Below are positions 1 to 5,100 of a DNA stretch of 6,341 bases, in pieces. Each line of letters begins with the position of its first letter. The first letter of the stretch is position 1. This stretch comes from JAAFIP01 sp043772355 (lineage in GTDB: Bacteria; Pseudomonadota; Gammaproteobacteria; Burkholderiales; Burkholderiaceae_C), in contig JAYVGI010000413.1 in NCBI GenBank assembly GCA_043772355.1, positions 1-6,341 on the forward strand, in the 5' to 3' direction. Below the pieces are notes generated by a model. It had not been told where the DNA came from. It worked only from the letters and a program-made list of their open reading frames with translations, and made no database searches. The translations under genes and the position numbers were made by a program.

Positions 1-782
1 CCGGCGTTGATTTGTCCCAGGGCGTGTCTGCTGGACTGGCAGGGGAGATCAGGCAAGTCTTTCTGGAGCAGCAAGTTATTTTTCTGCGCAAGCAAAGCCT
101 CAGTCCAGCGCAGTTTTTAACCTTTGCCCAGGCCATGGGGCAGCCGATTGAATATCCGTTCGTCAAAGGCATAGAGGGCTTCCCGCACATCATCGAAGTC
201 AAAAAACTGGAGCACGAAAAGGTCAACTTCGGCGGCATCTGGCATTCAGACACCACCTACCTGGAGGTGCCGCCCATGGGCTCGATGCTGCTGGCGCGCG
301 AGGTGCCGCCGTTTGGCGGAGACACGCTGTTTGCCAACCAGTACATGGCTTACGAGGCCTTGTCCAGCACCATGCAAAACTTGCTCGCGGGCTTGCAGGG
401 CATCAGCAGCTCGGCCAAAGCCGATGTCTCCAAAACGCGCGAAGACCGCATCAAGTCCGATGGCAACGCGGATGCCCCCAAAACCTACCAGGCCCTGCAC
501 CCCATCGTGCGCACGCACCCCGAGACCGGGCGCAAAGCCTTGTATGTGAACGTGGCGCACACGGCAGGCATCGACGGCATGACCGAAGCCGAAAGCGCGC
601 CGATCCTGAGCTTCCTTTTTGCCCACCAAGTCAAGCCCGAGTTCACTTGCCGCTTTGCATGGGAGCCGCATTCGCTGGCCTTTTGGGACAACCGCTGTAC
701 CCAACATAATCCTGTGAACGACTACCACGGCCATCGCCGCGTGATGCACCGCATTACCCTGCAAGGCGATACACCTGTTTAA
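1..782 (+). CDS. TauD/TfdA-family Fe(II)/2-oxoglutarate-dependent dioxygenase, 5'-truncated
   Basis: Cytosolic non-haem iron oxygenase that would couple oxidative decarboxylation of 2-oxoglutarate to hydroxylation of a small, often acidic, substrate. The frame is open at the left edge and begins GVDLSQG, a stretch lying some 20 or more residues into family members, so the true start is upstream; the TTG at 12 is an internal Leu codon. Numbering from that Leu, the iron ligands are H78 and D80 in WHSDTTY and H232 in WDNRCTQH. R243 and R247 in HRRVMHR match the two arginines that in E. coli TauD contact 2-oxoglutarate and substrate. The GGDTLFANQYMAYEALS segment is also typical. All catalytic residues are present, so the enzyme looks intact apart from the window edge. 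Only 5 nt separate it from the next gene, suggesting co-transcription. Family assignment is firm; the substrate (taurine, aryloxyacetate or another acid) cannot be told. Confidence 0.93.
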   Translation, partial: GVDLSQGVSAGLAGEIRQVFLEQQVIFLRKQSLSPAQFLTFAQAMGQPIEYPFVKGIEGFPHIIEVKKLEHEKVNFGGIWHSDTTYLEVPPMGSMLLAREVPPFGGDTLFANQYMAYEALSSTMQNLLAGLQGISSSAKADVSKTREDRIKSDGNADAPKTYQALHPIVRTHPETGRKALYVNVAHTAGIDGMTEAESAPILSFLFAHQVKPEFTCRFAWEPHSLAFWDNRCTQHNPVNDYHGHRRVMHRITLQGDTPV

Positions 783-787
783 CCACC

Positions 788-1387
788 ATGAACCCCACTA
801 ACCGACCACCGCTCAACATTCGCGGCCACCGCTTCGCGCCCCTCACCTGGGACACCATGAACCCCGAACAGCTCGCCATGGCTGAGAGTGTGATGACAGG
901 CAAGCGCGCCTCGATGCAAGGCCCCTACAACGTGCTCATGCGCAGCCCAGCACTGGGCAACTTGGCGCAGCAGTTTGGCGAGCACACGCGCTTTAATTCG
1001 TCCCTGCCGCTGGCCTTGAACGAGCTGGTGATCTTGCTGGTGGCGCGGTTTTGGACTAGCCAGTTTGTCTGGTGGGCGCACAAGCGCATTGCGCTGGATG
1101 CGGGTTTGGATGCTGCCCTGGTCAATGCCATCGCAAGCGGCCATAGCCCAAGTAATCTGGCAACGCTTCCCGGCGAAGTTGCCGCCGTCTACGGTTTTGC
1201 ATACGAGTTGCTGCAAAAGAAACTGGTGAGCGATGCCACCTATGCAGCTTTGGTAGCGCACTACGGCGAGCGCGGCGTGGTGGATGTGATGGGCACGATA
1301 AGTTACTACACCCTGGTGAGCATGTGCTTGAATGTGGACCAGTACCCGTTACCCGAGGGTGCAGAGCCCGAGCTGCAACCTTTGTAG
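788..1387 (+). CDS. Carboxymuconolactone decarboxylase (AhpD-like fold) family protein lacking the CxxC pair
   Basis: A 199-residue all-helical CMD/AhpD-family protein. The core runs from about residue 50 (YNVLMRSPAL) through NELVILLVARFWTSQFVWWAH (78-98) to the C-terminal helices. Aligned by spacing to Mycobacterium tuberculosis AhpD (E118, C130, C133, H137, from memory), the acid is E79 and the histidine H98, but the cysteine positions are S91 and V94. The only Cys is C180, near the C-terminus. A thiol peroxidase or disulfide reductase role is therefore unlikely; a decarboxylase, isomerase or lactone-handling role is more consistent, though unproven. It is longer than classical PcaC (about 130 residues), so I do not call it pcaC. 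The ATG at 788 is preferred over the internal ATG at 857 because RFAPLTWDTMNPEQ fits the usual family N-terminus. No strong Shine-Dalgarno is seen, and the close spacing suggests translational coupling to the dioxygenase gene. Confidence 0.85.
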   Translation: MNPTNRPPLNIRGHRFAPLTWDTMNPEQLAMAESVMTGKRASMQGPYNVLMRSPALGNLAQQFGEHTRFNSSLPLALNELVILLVARFWTSQFVWWAHKRIALDAGLDAALVNAIASGHSPSNLATLPGEVAAVYGFAYELLQKKLVSDATYAALVAHYGERGVVDVMGTISYYTLVSMCLNVDQYPLPEGAEPELQPL

Positions 1388-1430
1388 GCCACAACGCGCC
1401 ATCCAGCGCACAAGCCGCGCGCTTGGTTGA

Positions 1431-1500
1431 TAGCCATCAATCACTACATATTACATAGCTGCTTGCGCAATAAAGTACGGGGCTACAGCTGGTTTTGCAT
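1431..1500. repeat. Putative dispersed intergenic repeat of the Comamonadaceae type
   Basis: An AT-richer block between the CMD-family gene and the rlpA-like gene. It has the order TAGCCATCAA, ATAGCTGCTTGCGCAATAA, GGGCTACAGCTGGTTTT. This resembles, from memory, an element found in many intergenic regions of Comamonadaceae genomes. Two nested arm pairs are visible: TAGCC (1431-1435) with GGCTA (1481-1485), and AGCTG (1457-1461) with CAGCT (1486-1490). It could fold as RNA at the 3' end of the upstream transcript. Copy number cannot be judged from one window, and the edges are approximate. Confidence 0.5.
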
Positions 1501-1524
1501 CTGTAAATAGAGCGCTTTGCTTTG

Positions 1525-1556
1525 CTGCACTCTCGCGCTCTTGGCGCGGCGTGCAG
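1525..1556. repeat. Strong imperfect hairpin / inverted repeat
   Basis: CTGCAC (1525-1530) pairs with GTGCAG (1551-1556), and CGCGC (1534-1538) with GCGCG (1544-1548), around the 5-nt loop TCTTG. The only interruption is a 3/2-nt internal loop. There is no T-run after it, so it is a poor intrinsic terminator. It ends 2 bases before the candidate -10 box at 1559, so an operator role upstream of rlpA is possible. Structure is seen directly; function is inference. Confidence 0.5.
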
Positions 1557-1558
1557 TG

Positions 1559-1564
1559 TAGAAT
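1559..1564 (+). promoter_or_regulatory. Candidate -10 element for the rlpA-like gene
   Basis: TAGAAT matches the sigma-70 -10 consensus at 5 of 6 positions, with TG directly before it. It lies about 70 nt upstream of the ATG. No good -35 box sits at 16-18 nt; the nearest similar hexamer, TTGGCG at 1541, is only 12 nt away. A promoter is expected here because the gene follows a 246-nt gap, but this exact assignment is tentative. Confidence 0.3.
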
Positions 1565-1623
1565 TGTACTGTCTGACGCAACTTTTTGCGCTGGGTATTT
1601 CTCACTTTCAGTATTCATTTTAT

Positions 1624-1627
1624 GGAG
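1624..1627 (+). promoter_or_regulatory. Ribosome binding site deciding the rlpA-like start
   Basis: GGAG ends 6 nt before the ATG at 1634. It supports that start over the in-frame TTG at 1586 and ATG at 1622. Starting at 1634 also gives a clean signal peptide. Confidence 0.7.
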
Positions 1628-1633
1628 CTTTTC

Positions 1634-2158
1634 ATGTCATTACGTTTTCTGGTAGCCAGCGCTGCTGCGCTTGCCCTCTCTTTCTCATCCATCGCCACTG
1701 CCCAGACGCAGCCAGCGCCCGCCTCTGCAGCCGATGCCGCTAAAGCCGCCGCCGCTGACGCCGCTAAGGCCCCAGCCACCGCCGCCGCCAAAGCCGCCGC
1801 TACTGGCAGCGCTCCCAAAGCAGCAGATGCTGGCGACAAAGTCTCCGAAGGAAAAATAGCCCATTACGGGCGCAAGTTCAATGGCCGCAAAACGGCCAGT
1901 GGTCAGCGCTTTGACGCAAGCGCAATGACCATGGCGCATAAAACATTGCCTTTTGGCACCTTGGTGAAGGTGACCAACCTGGCCAACAAGCGCAGCGTGG
2001 TGGTGCGTGTGAACGACCGTGGCCCGACAGCAGAAGACCGCATTGGCGATTTGACCACTGCCGCAGCGCGCAAGATCAAAATGACGCACGCTGGCGTGAT
2101 TCAAGCCAAGCTGGAAGTAGTGGGTGCCGCTAAGGCACGCAAGCGTTCCGCTAAATAA
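1634..2158 (+). CDS. rlpA: RlpA-like septal-ring protein (double-psi beta-barrel), exported
   Basis: A 174-residue periplasmic protein. Residues 1-23 form a Sec signal peptide with predicted cleavage at ATA/Q. There is no lipobox Cys, unlike the lipoproteins RlpA of E. coli and Pseudomonas, and no C-terminal SPOR domain. Residues about 25-68 are a low-complexity Ala/Lys/Pro linker with three 8-residue repeats. Residues about 73-163 are the RlpA double-psi beta-barrel (HYGRKFNGRKTASG, AHKTLPFGTLVKVTN, VVVRVNDRGP). Family members with activity cleave denuded peptidoglycan glycan strands. By alignment from memory to P. aeruginosa RlpA, where E120 and D157 are catalytic, D128 is kept but the Glu position is Gln (Q91, codon CAG); the 37-residue spacing is identical. 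The common IIDLS motif reads RIGDLT. Activity is therefore uncertain and a binding or structural role is possible. It has its own leader, so it is probably a separate transcription unit. The symbol denotes family only. Confidence 0.88.
   Translation: MSLRFLVASAAALALSFSSIATAQTQPAPASAADAAKAAAADAAKAPATAAAKAAATGSAPKAADAGDKVSEGKIAHYGRKFNGRKTASGQRFDASAMTMAHKTLPFGTLVKVTNLANKRSVVVRVNDRGPTAEDRIGDLTTAAARKIKMTHAGVIQAKLEVVGAAKARKRSAK
1727..1798 (+). repeat. Three imperfect 24-bp in-frame repeats encoding Ala/Lys-rich octapeptides
   Basis: Within the rlpA-like linker, residues 32-55 read AADAAKAA, AADAAKAP, ATAAAKAA. Lysines recur every 8 residues at 37, 45 and 53. Ala/Lys-rich repeats of this sort are common in flexible or helical periplasmic linkers, and copy number often varies between strains. 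Confidence 0.6.
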
Positions 2159-2163
2159 TAGAT

Positions 2164-2217
2164 CAATGGCAACCAACGCTGCCATTGTGCGCTGCACCGA
2201 GCGCAGCCTCAATTTTT
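2164..2217 (+). terminator. Hairpin pair after the rlpA-like gene, weak terminator candidate
   Basis: The first stem has perfect 8-bp arms, CAATGGCA (2164-2171) and TGCCATTG (2180-2187), with an 8-nt loop. The second is shorter, GCTGC (2191-2195) with GCAGC (2203-2207), and is followed 6 nt later by TTTTT (2213-2217). The T-run is short and offset. This could end the rlpA transcript, be a binding site for the Bug operon, or be only a partial barrier. Confidence 0.35.
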
Positions 2218-2222
2218 CAATC

Positions 2223-2227
2223 AAGGA
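2223..2227 (+). promoter_or_regulatory. Ribosome binding site deciding the first Bug receptor start
   Basis: AAGGA lies 7 nt before the ATG at 2235. It supports that start over the in-frame upstream codon at 2124, which would overlap the rlpA-like gene and bury the signal peptide. Confidence 0.75.
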
Positions 2228-2234
2228 TACGACG

Positions 2235-3233
2235 ATGTTTGTATTTGGCAGAAGATTTTTGACCCTCGGTATGGGCCTGGCCGCAGCCGCTACGGCGGCC
2301 CTCCCACCTTGGCACAGCGCTTGGGCGCAAAGCTACCCCAGCAAACCCATCAAAATGATTGTGCCCTTTCCGGCGGGCGGCACCACCGACATTGTGGCGC
2401 GTCTGGTGGCCCAGCGCATGAGCGAGTCGATGGGCCAGCCCGTGCTGGTGGACAACCGGGGCGGTGCAGGCGGTGCCATAGGTGCTGACGCAGTGGCCAA
2501 GGCCGCGCCGGATGGCTACACCATCTTGATGCACAACCTCACGTTCCCGCTGGCCTCCGTGGCGCAAACGCTGGCCAAAACTTCGCCGTTTAACGTGGAC
2601 ACCGACTTTGCCGGCATCTCCATTGCCGTCTACGTGCCCTTTGTGTGGACAGCGCACCCCAGCGTACCCGCCAAAGATTTGCGTGGCGTGGCTACCTTGC
2701 TGCAAGGCAACAAAACGCTGCAATACAACTACGGTTCCACCGGCCCCGGTTCGGCCATGCATGTGCTGGGCGAGGCCTTCAAGCGCGATGCCAAAATTGA
2801 GATGGAGCACATTGCCTACAAAGGCGCAGCGCCTCTGAAGCAAGAGCTGCTGGCGGGGCGCATTCAGGTAGGTGGTGACCAGCTGTCGTCGTCTTTAGCA
2901 GAGATTCGCGCAGGCACGCTCAAGGTGCTGGCGACTACCGCGTCCAAGCGCATCACCAGCATGCCCGATGTACCCACGGTGCGCGAGCTGGGTATGCCTT
3001 CGCTTGAACTCGAAGGCTGGAACGGTTTGTTCGCACCCGCTAAAACGCCCAAAGACATCATCGAACGTTTGCAGCGCGAGGTAGCCGCCGCTGTGCGTCA
3101 CCCAGACTTGGCCAAACGCCTGGCTGATTTGGGTGCTGACCCCGTGGGCTCGTCCCCCGCCGAGCAAGATGCCATGCTGCGCCGCCAGATGGACCAGTTT
3201 CGCGCGGTGATCCGCGAGATGAAAATTGAATAA
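2235..3233 (+). CDS. Bug/TctC-family tripartite tricarboxylate transporter substrate-binding protein (first of two)
   Basis: A 332-residue periplasmic solute receptor, normal length for the family. The N-terminus MFVFGRRFLTLG plus a hydrophobic stretch is an export signal with a twin-arginine pair (R6, R7), so Tat export is possible; predicted cleavage is SAWA/Q at 31-32. The mature protein starts YPSKPIKMIVPF. Family landmarks are PAGGTTD (46-52) and VDNRGGAGG (72-80), which lie near the ligand in Bug structures, then PDGYT (92-96), YGSTGPGS, HIAYKGAAP, MPDVPTVRELG and APAKTPKDI. Bug receptors bind small carboxylic acids or amides, usually through bridging waters, and deliver them to TctAB-type permeases or signal their presence. 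No permease genes occur here, so it may be an orphan receptor. The ligand is unknown. It lies 34 nt before a second Bug gene and is probably co-transcribed with it. Confidence 0.93.
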   Translation: MFVFGRRFLTLGMGLAAAATAALPPWHSAWAQSYPSKPIKMIVPFPAGGTTDIVARLVAQRMSESMGQPVLVDNRGGAGGAIGADAVAKAAPDGYTILMHNLTFPLASVAQTLAKTSPFNVDTDFAGISIAVYVPFVWTAHPSVPAKDLRGVATLLQGNKTLQYNYGSTGPGSAMHVLGEAFKRDAKIEMEHIAYKGAAPLKQELLAGRIQVGGDQLSSSLAEIRAGTLKVLATTASKRITSMPDVPTVRELGMPSLELEGWNGLFAPAKTPKDIIERLQREVAAAVRHPDLAKRLADLGADPVGSSPAEQDAMLRRQMDQFRAVIREMKIE

Positions 3234-3267
3234 TCTGAGCTACCCCATACCTCACAGAGAACACGCT

Positions 3268-4242
3268 ATGCGCAGAAAAATGTTGCTGTCGCTCTTGCTG
3301 GGCACGAGCGCCCCTGCGCTCTGGGCGCAAGCCGCACCCGCCGATGTCTACCCCAGCAAACCCATCCGCATCCTGGTGGGCTTCACACCCGGTGGCGGGC
3401 CCGACATTACGGCACGCTTTTTATCCAGCAAACTCAATGAAGCCTGGAAGCAAGCCGTGGTGGTAGAAAACCGCTTGGGCGCAGGCAGCAACGTGGCCGC
3501 GCAGGCCTTGGCTAACGCTGCGGCAGATGGCTACACGCTGCTATCGGTGTCGTCGGCGCATGCAGTCTCGCCCGCCATCTATCCCAAGCTGCCCTACGAC
3601 GTGCACAAAGACTTTGCAGGCATCACGCTCACCGCCACCGGCCCGGCGTTGGTGATCGTGTCGCCCCAACTCGGCGTGAAGACGATGGGCGAGTTGATCG
3701 CCTTGGCCAGGGCCAAGCCAGGCCAACTTAACTTCGCCTCCGCCGGGGTAGGCAGCGGCTCGCATTTTGCAGTAGAACTTCTCAAAAGCCAGGTCGGCAT
3801 CGACATGCTGCACATCCCCTACAAAGGCATTCCTGAGGCGCTGACCGAAACCATGGCAGGCCGCACCCAGGTGTTTATCTCGCCTTACGCCAGTGCTATC
3901 AATTTAGTCAAAGAAGGCAAGGCCACCGCCATCGCAGTGACCAGTGTGAAGCGCATGCCCGATATGCCAGAGGTACCCACAGTGGCCGAGTCCGGCGCAC
4001 CGGGCTACCAATGGATCTTTTGGTACGGCCTGCTGGCCCCCGCCAAAACGCCACGCGCGATCGTAGAGAAACTCAACGCTGAGATTGGCACTATCCTCAA
4101 GCAACCCGAGGTACGCCAGCGTTTTGGCCCTCTGGGTATCGAGCCCGTCACCAGCAGCCCCGAAGAGTTTGACAAACTGATTGCCAACGAAGTGGCCGCC
4201 TTTACCCGCCTGGCCAAAGCAGGCAACATCAAGCTCGACTAA
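3268..4242 (+). CDS. Bug/TctC-family tripartite tricarboxylate transporter substrate-binding protein (second of two)
   Basis: A 324-residue periplasmic receptor, paralogous to its upstream neighbour but clearly diverged. MRRKMLLSLLLGTSAPALWA is a Sec signal peptide with predicted cleavage after A20. Ligand-region landmarks are FTPGGGPD (39-46), VVENRLGAGSN and ADGYTLL, then FASAGVGSGSHF, HIPYKGIPEAL, MPDMPEVPTVAESG and LLAPAKTPRAIVEKL. The first loop (TPGGGPD against PAGGTTD in the neighbour) and the downstream ligand-facing stretch (FISPYASAI against GGDQLSSSL) differ, so the two probably bind different ligands. The ATG at 3268 is preferred over the in-frame TTG at 3226, which would overlap the preceding stop and spoil the signal; a weak AGAGA lies 7 nt before the ATG. 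The downstream gap holds a heptamer tandem repeat. Confidence 0.93.
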   Translation: MRRKMLLSLLLGTSAPALWAQAAPADVYPSKPIRILVGFTPGGGPDITARFLSSKLNEAWKQAVVVENRLGAGSNVAAQALANAAADGYTLLSVSSAHAVSPAIYPKLPYDVHKDFAGITLTATGPALVIVSPQLGVKTMGELIALARAKPGQLNFASAGVGSGSHFAVELLKSQVGIDMLHIPYKGIPEALTETMAGRTQVFISPYASAINLVKEGKATAIAVTSVKRMPDMPEVPTVAESGAPGYQWIFWYGLLAPAKTPRAIVEKLNAEIGTILKQPEVRQRFGPLGIEPVTSSPEEFDKLIANEVAAFTRLAKAGNIKLD

Positions 4243-4258
4243 ATTCTAAGTCTTCCCT

Positions 4259-4293
4259 CCTGAAACCTGAAACCTGATTCCTGATTCCTGAAA
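4259..4293 (+). repeat. Five tandem 7-bp repeats, CCTGAWW, in the pcaD leader
   Basis: Five directly adjoining heptamers read CCTGAAA, CCTGAAA, CCTGATT, CCTGATT, CCTGAAA, and end 3 nt before the start codon of the enol-lactonase gene. Because the unit is 7 nt and contains TGA, the array places a stop in all three forward frames. It occupies the place where a Shine-Dalgarno would normally lie, and none is seen. The repeats are read directly; any role in expression or phase variation is inference. Confidence 0.85.
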
Positions 4294-4296
4294 ACC

Positions 4297-5094
4297 ATGA
4301 AAACCTCTGCCAGCACCCGCATCGGCGACATCGACGTTCACTACACCATCGAAGGTGAGGGCCCCTGGATCACGCTGGCGCATTCGCTGGGCTGCGACGT
4401 GTCCATGTGGGACGAGCAAGCGCAACTGCTGTCCAAAGACTACCGCGTGCTGCGCTACGACGCACGTGGCCATGGCAAAACTACCGCGTCTGCAGGGGCC
4501 TACACGCTGGCGCAGTTGGCCGACGACGTGCACGGCCTGTTCCAACACCTGGGCATCACCCGCACGCACTGGCTGGGCATCTCCATGGGCGGGATGATTG
4601 GGCAAACCTACGCCCTCAAGCACCCCGGCGTATTTGCCAGCATGGTGCTGCTGGACACCACCAGCCGCCGCCCGCCCAATGCAGATGCGATGTGGGGCGA
4701 GCGCATAGCGCAGGCGCAAGCCCATGGCATGGAAGCTTTGCTGGAGAGCACCTTGGCGCGCTGGTTCACCGCAGGCTTTCGCGCGCGCCAGCCCGAGGTG
4801 GTGGCGCGCGTGGCGGCAGGCATATTGGCCACGCCCGTCAACGGTTTTTGCGGCTGCTGCGCCGCTATCTCCAAGATCGACACCCTAGACCATCTGCACG
4901 AGATCACCTGCCCGGTGCTGGTGATGGTGGGCGAGCATGACCACGGCACGCCGCCCGAGATGGCGCGCCAGATCCACGCCAACCTGCCCAACTCGCAGTT
5001 TGTGCTCATCAAAGATGCAGCGCACATTGCCAACATCGAGCAGCCCGAGTTTTTCAACCGCACGCTGATGGACTTCATGGCGCTGCAAACGTGA
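4297..5094 (+). CDS. pcaD: 3-oxoadipate enol-lactonase-like alpha/beta hydrolase
   Basis: A 265-residue cytosolic alpha/beta-hydrolase. PcaD hydrolyses 3-oxoadipate enol-lactone to 3-oxoadipate in the beta-ketoadipate pathway of aromatic degradation. Visible features are HSLGCDVSMWD (29-39, oxyanion-hole region), YDARGHGKT (54-62), the nucleophile elbow GISMGG with S96, the cap-region ARWF and TPVNGFCGCCAAI segments typical of PcaD, D215 in GEHDHGTPP, and H243 in AAHIANIEQP. The triad S96-D215-H243 is complete and length is normal. No pcaIJ, pcaF, pcaB or pcaHG is seen nearby, so it may act on another enol-lactone or ester in a different pathway. The Bug and CMD-family neighbours fit organic acid catabolism. 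The start at 4297 gives the usual N-terminus, but the leader is a repeat array without a clear ribosome site. The next gene starts 6 nt after its stop. Confidence 0.87.
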   Translation: MKTSASTRIGDIDVHYTIEGEGPWITLAHSLGCDVSMWDEQAQLLSKDYRVLRYDARGHGKTTASAGAYTLAQLADDVHGLFQHLGITRTHWLGISMGGMIGQTYALKHPGVFASMVLLDTTSRRPPNADAMWGERIAQAQAHGMEALLESTLARWFTAGFRARQPEVVARVAAGILATPVNGFCGCCAAISKIDTLDHLHEITCPVLVMVGEHDHGTPPEMARQIHANLPNSQFVLIKDAAHIANIEQPEFFNRTLMDFMALQT

Positions 5095-5100
5095 TCGCGT

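Noticed and set aside
246..764. Long minus-strand open frame (172 aa) opposite the dioxygenase gene
   Set aside because: It lies wholly within a well-supported gene, has no recognisable domain, and is a usual by-product of GC-rich codon use.
1411..1425. Short inverted repeat CAAGC / GCTTG after the CMD-family gene as a terminator
   Set aside because: It has only a 5-bp stem with no T-run after it.
1586..1633. Upstream TTG start for the rlpA-like gene
   Set aside because: GGAG at 1624 is correctly spaced for the ATG at 1634, and the longer form would put extra residues before the signal peptide.
2185..2213. Possible promoter TTGTGC, 17 nt, CTCAAT before the first Bug gene
   Set aside because: The -10 half is a poor match and the site lies within the hairpins; not strong enough to annotate.
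1685..2224. Minus-strand frame of 179 aa with Gly-rich C-terminus
   Set aside because: The Gly-rich part is the antisense image of the Ala-rich linker of the RlpA-like protein; no independent coding evidence.
2124..2234. Extended N-terminus of the first Bug receptor
   Set aside because: It would overlap the rlpA-like gene and displace the signal peptide; AAGGA at 2223 fixes the ATG at 2235.
3226..3267. Upstream TTG start for the second Bug receptor
   Set aside because: It overlaps the preceding stop and adds 14 polar residues before a proper signal peptide that begins at 3268.
4259..4293. Heptamer array as a CRISPR or attachment site
   Set aside because: Units adjoin with no spacers, are only 7 bp long, and no integrase or cas gene is in the window.
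4407..4940. Plus-strand frame of 177 aa inside pcaD
   Set aside because: It is an out-of-frame Arg/Ala/Pro-rich shadow; the pcaD frame has the full catalytic triad.
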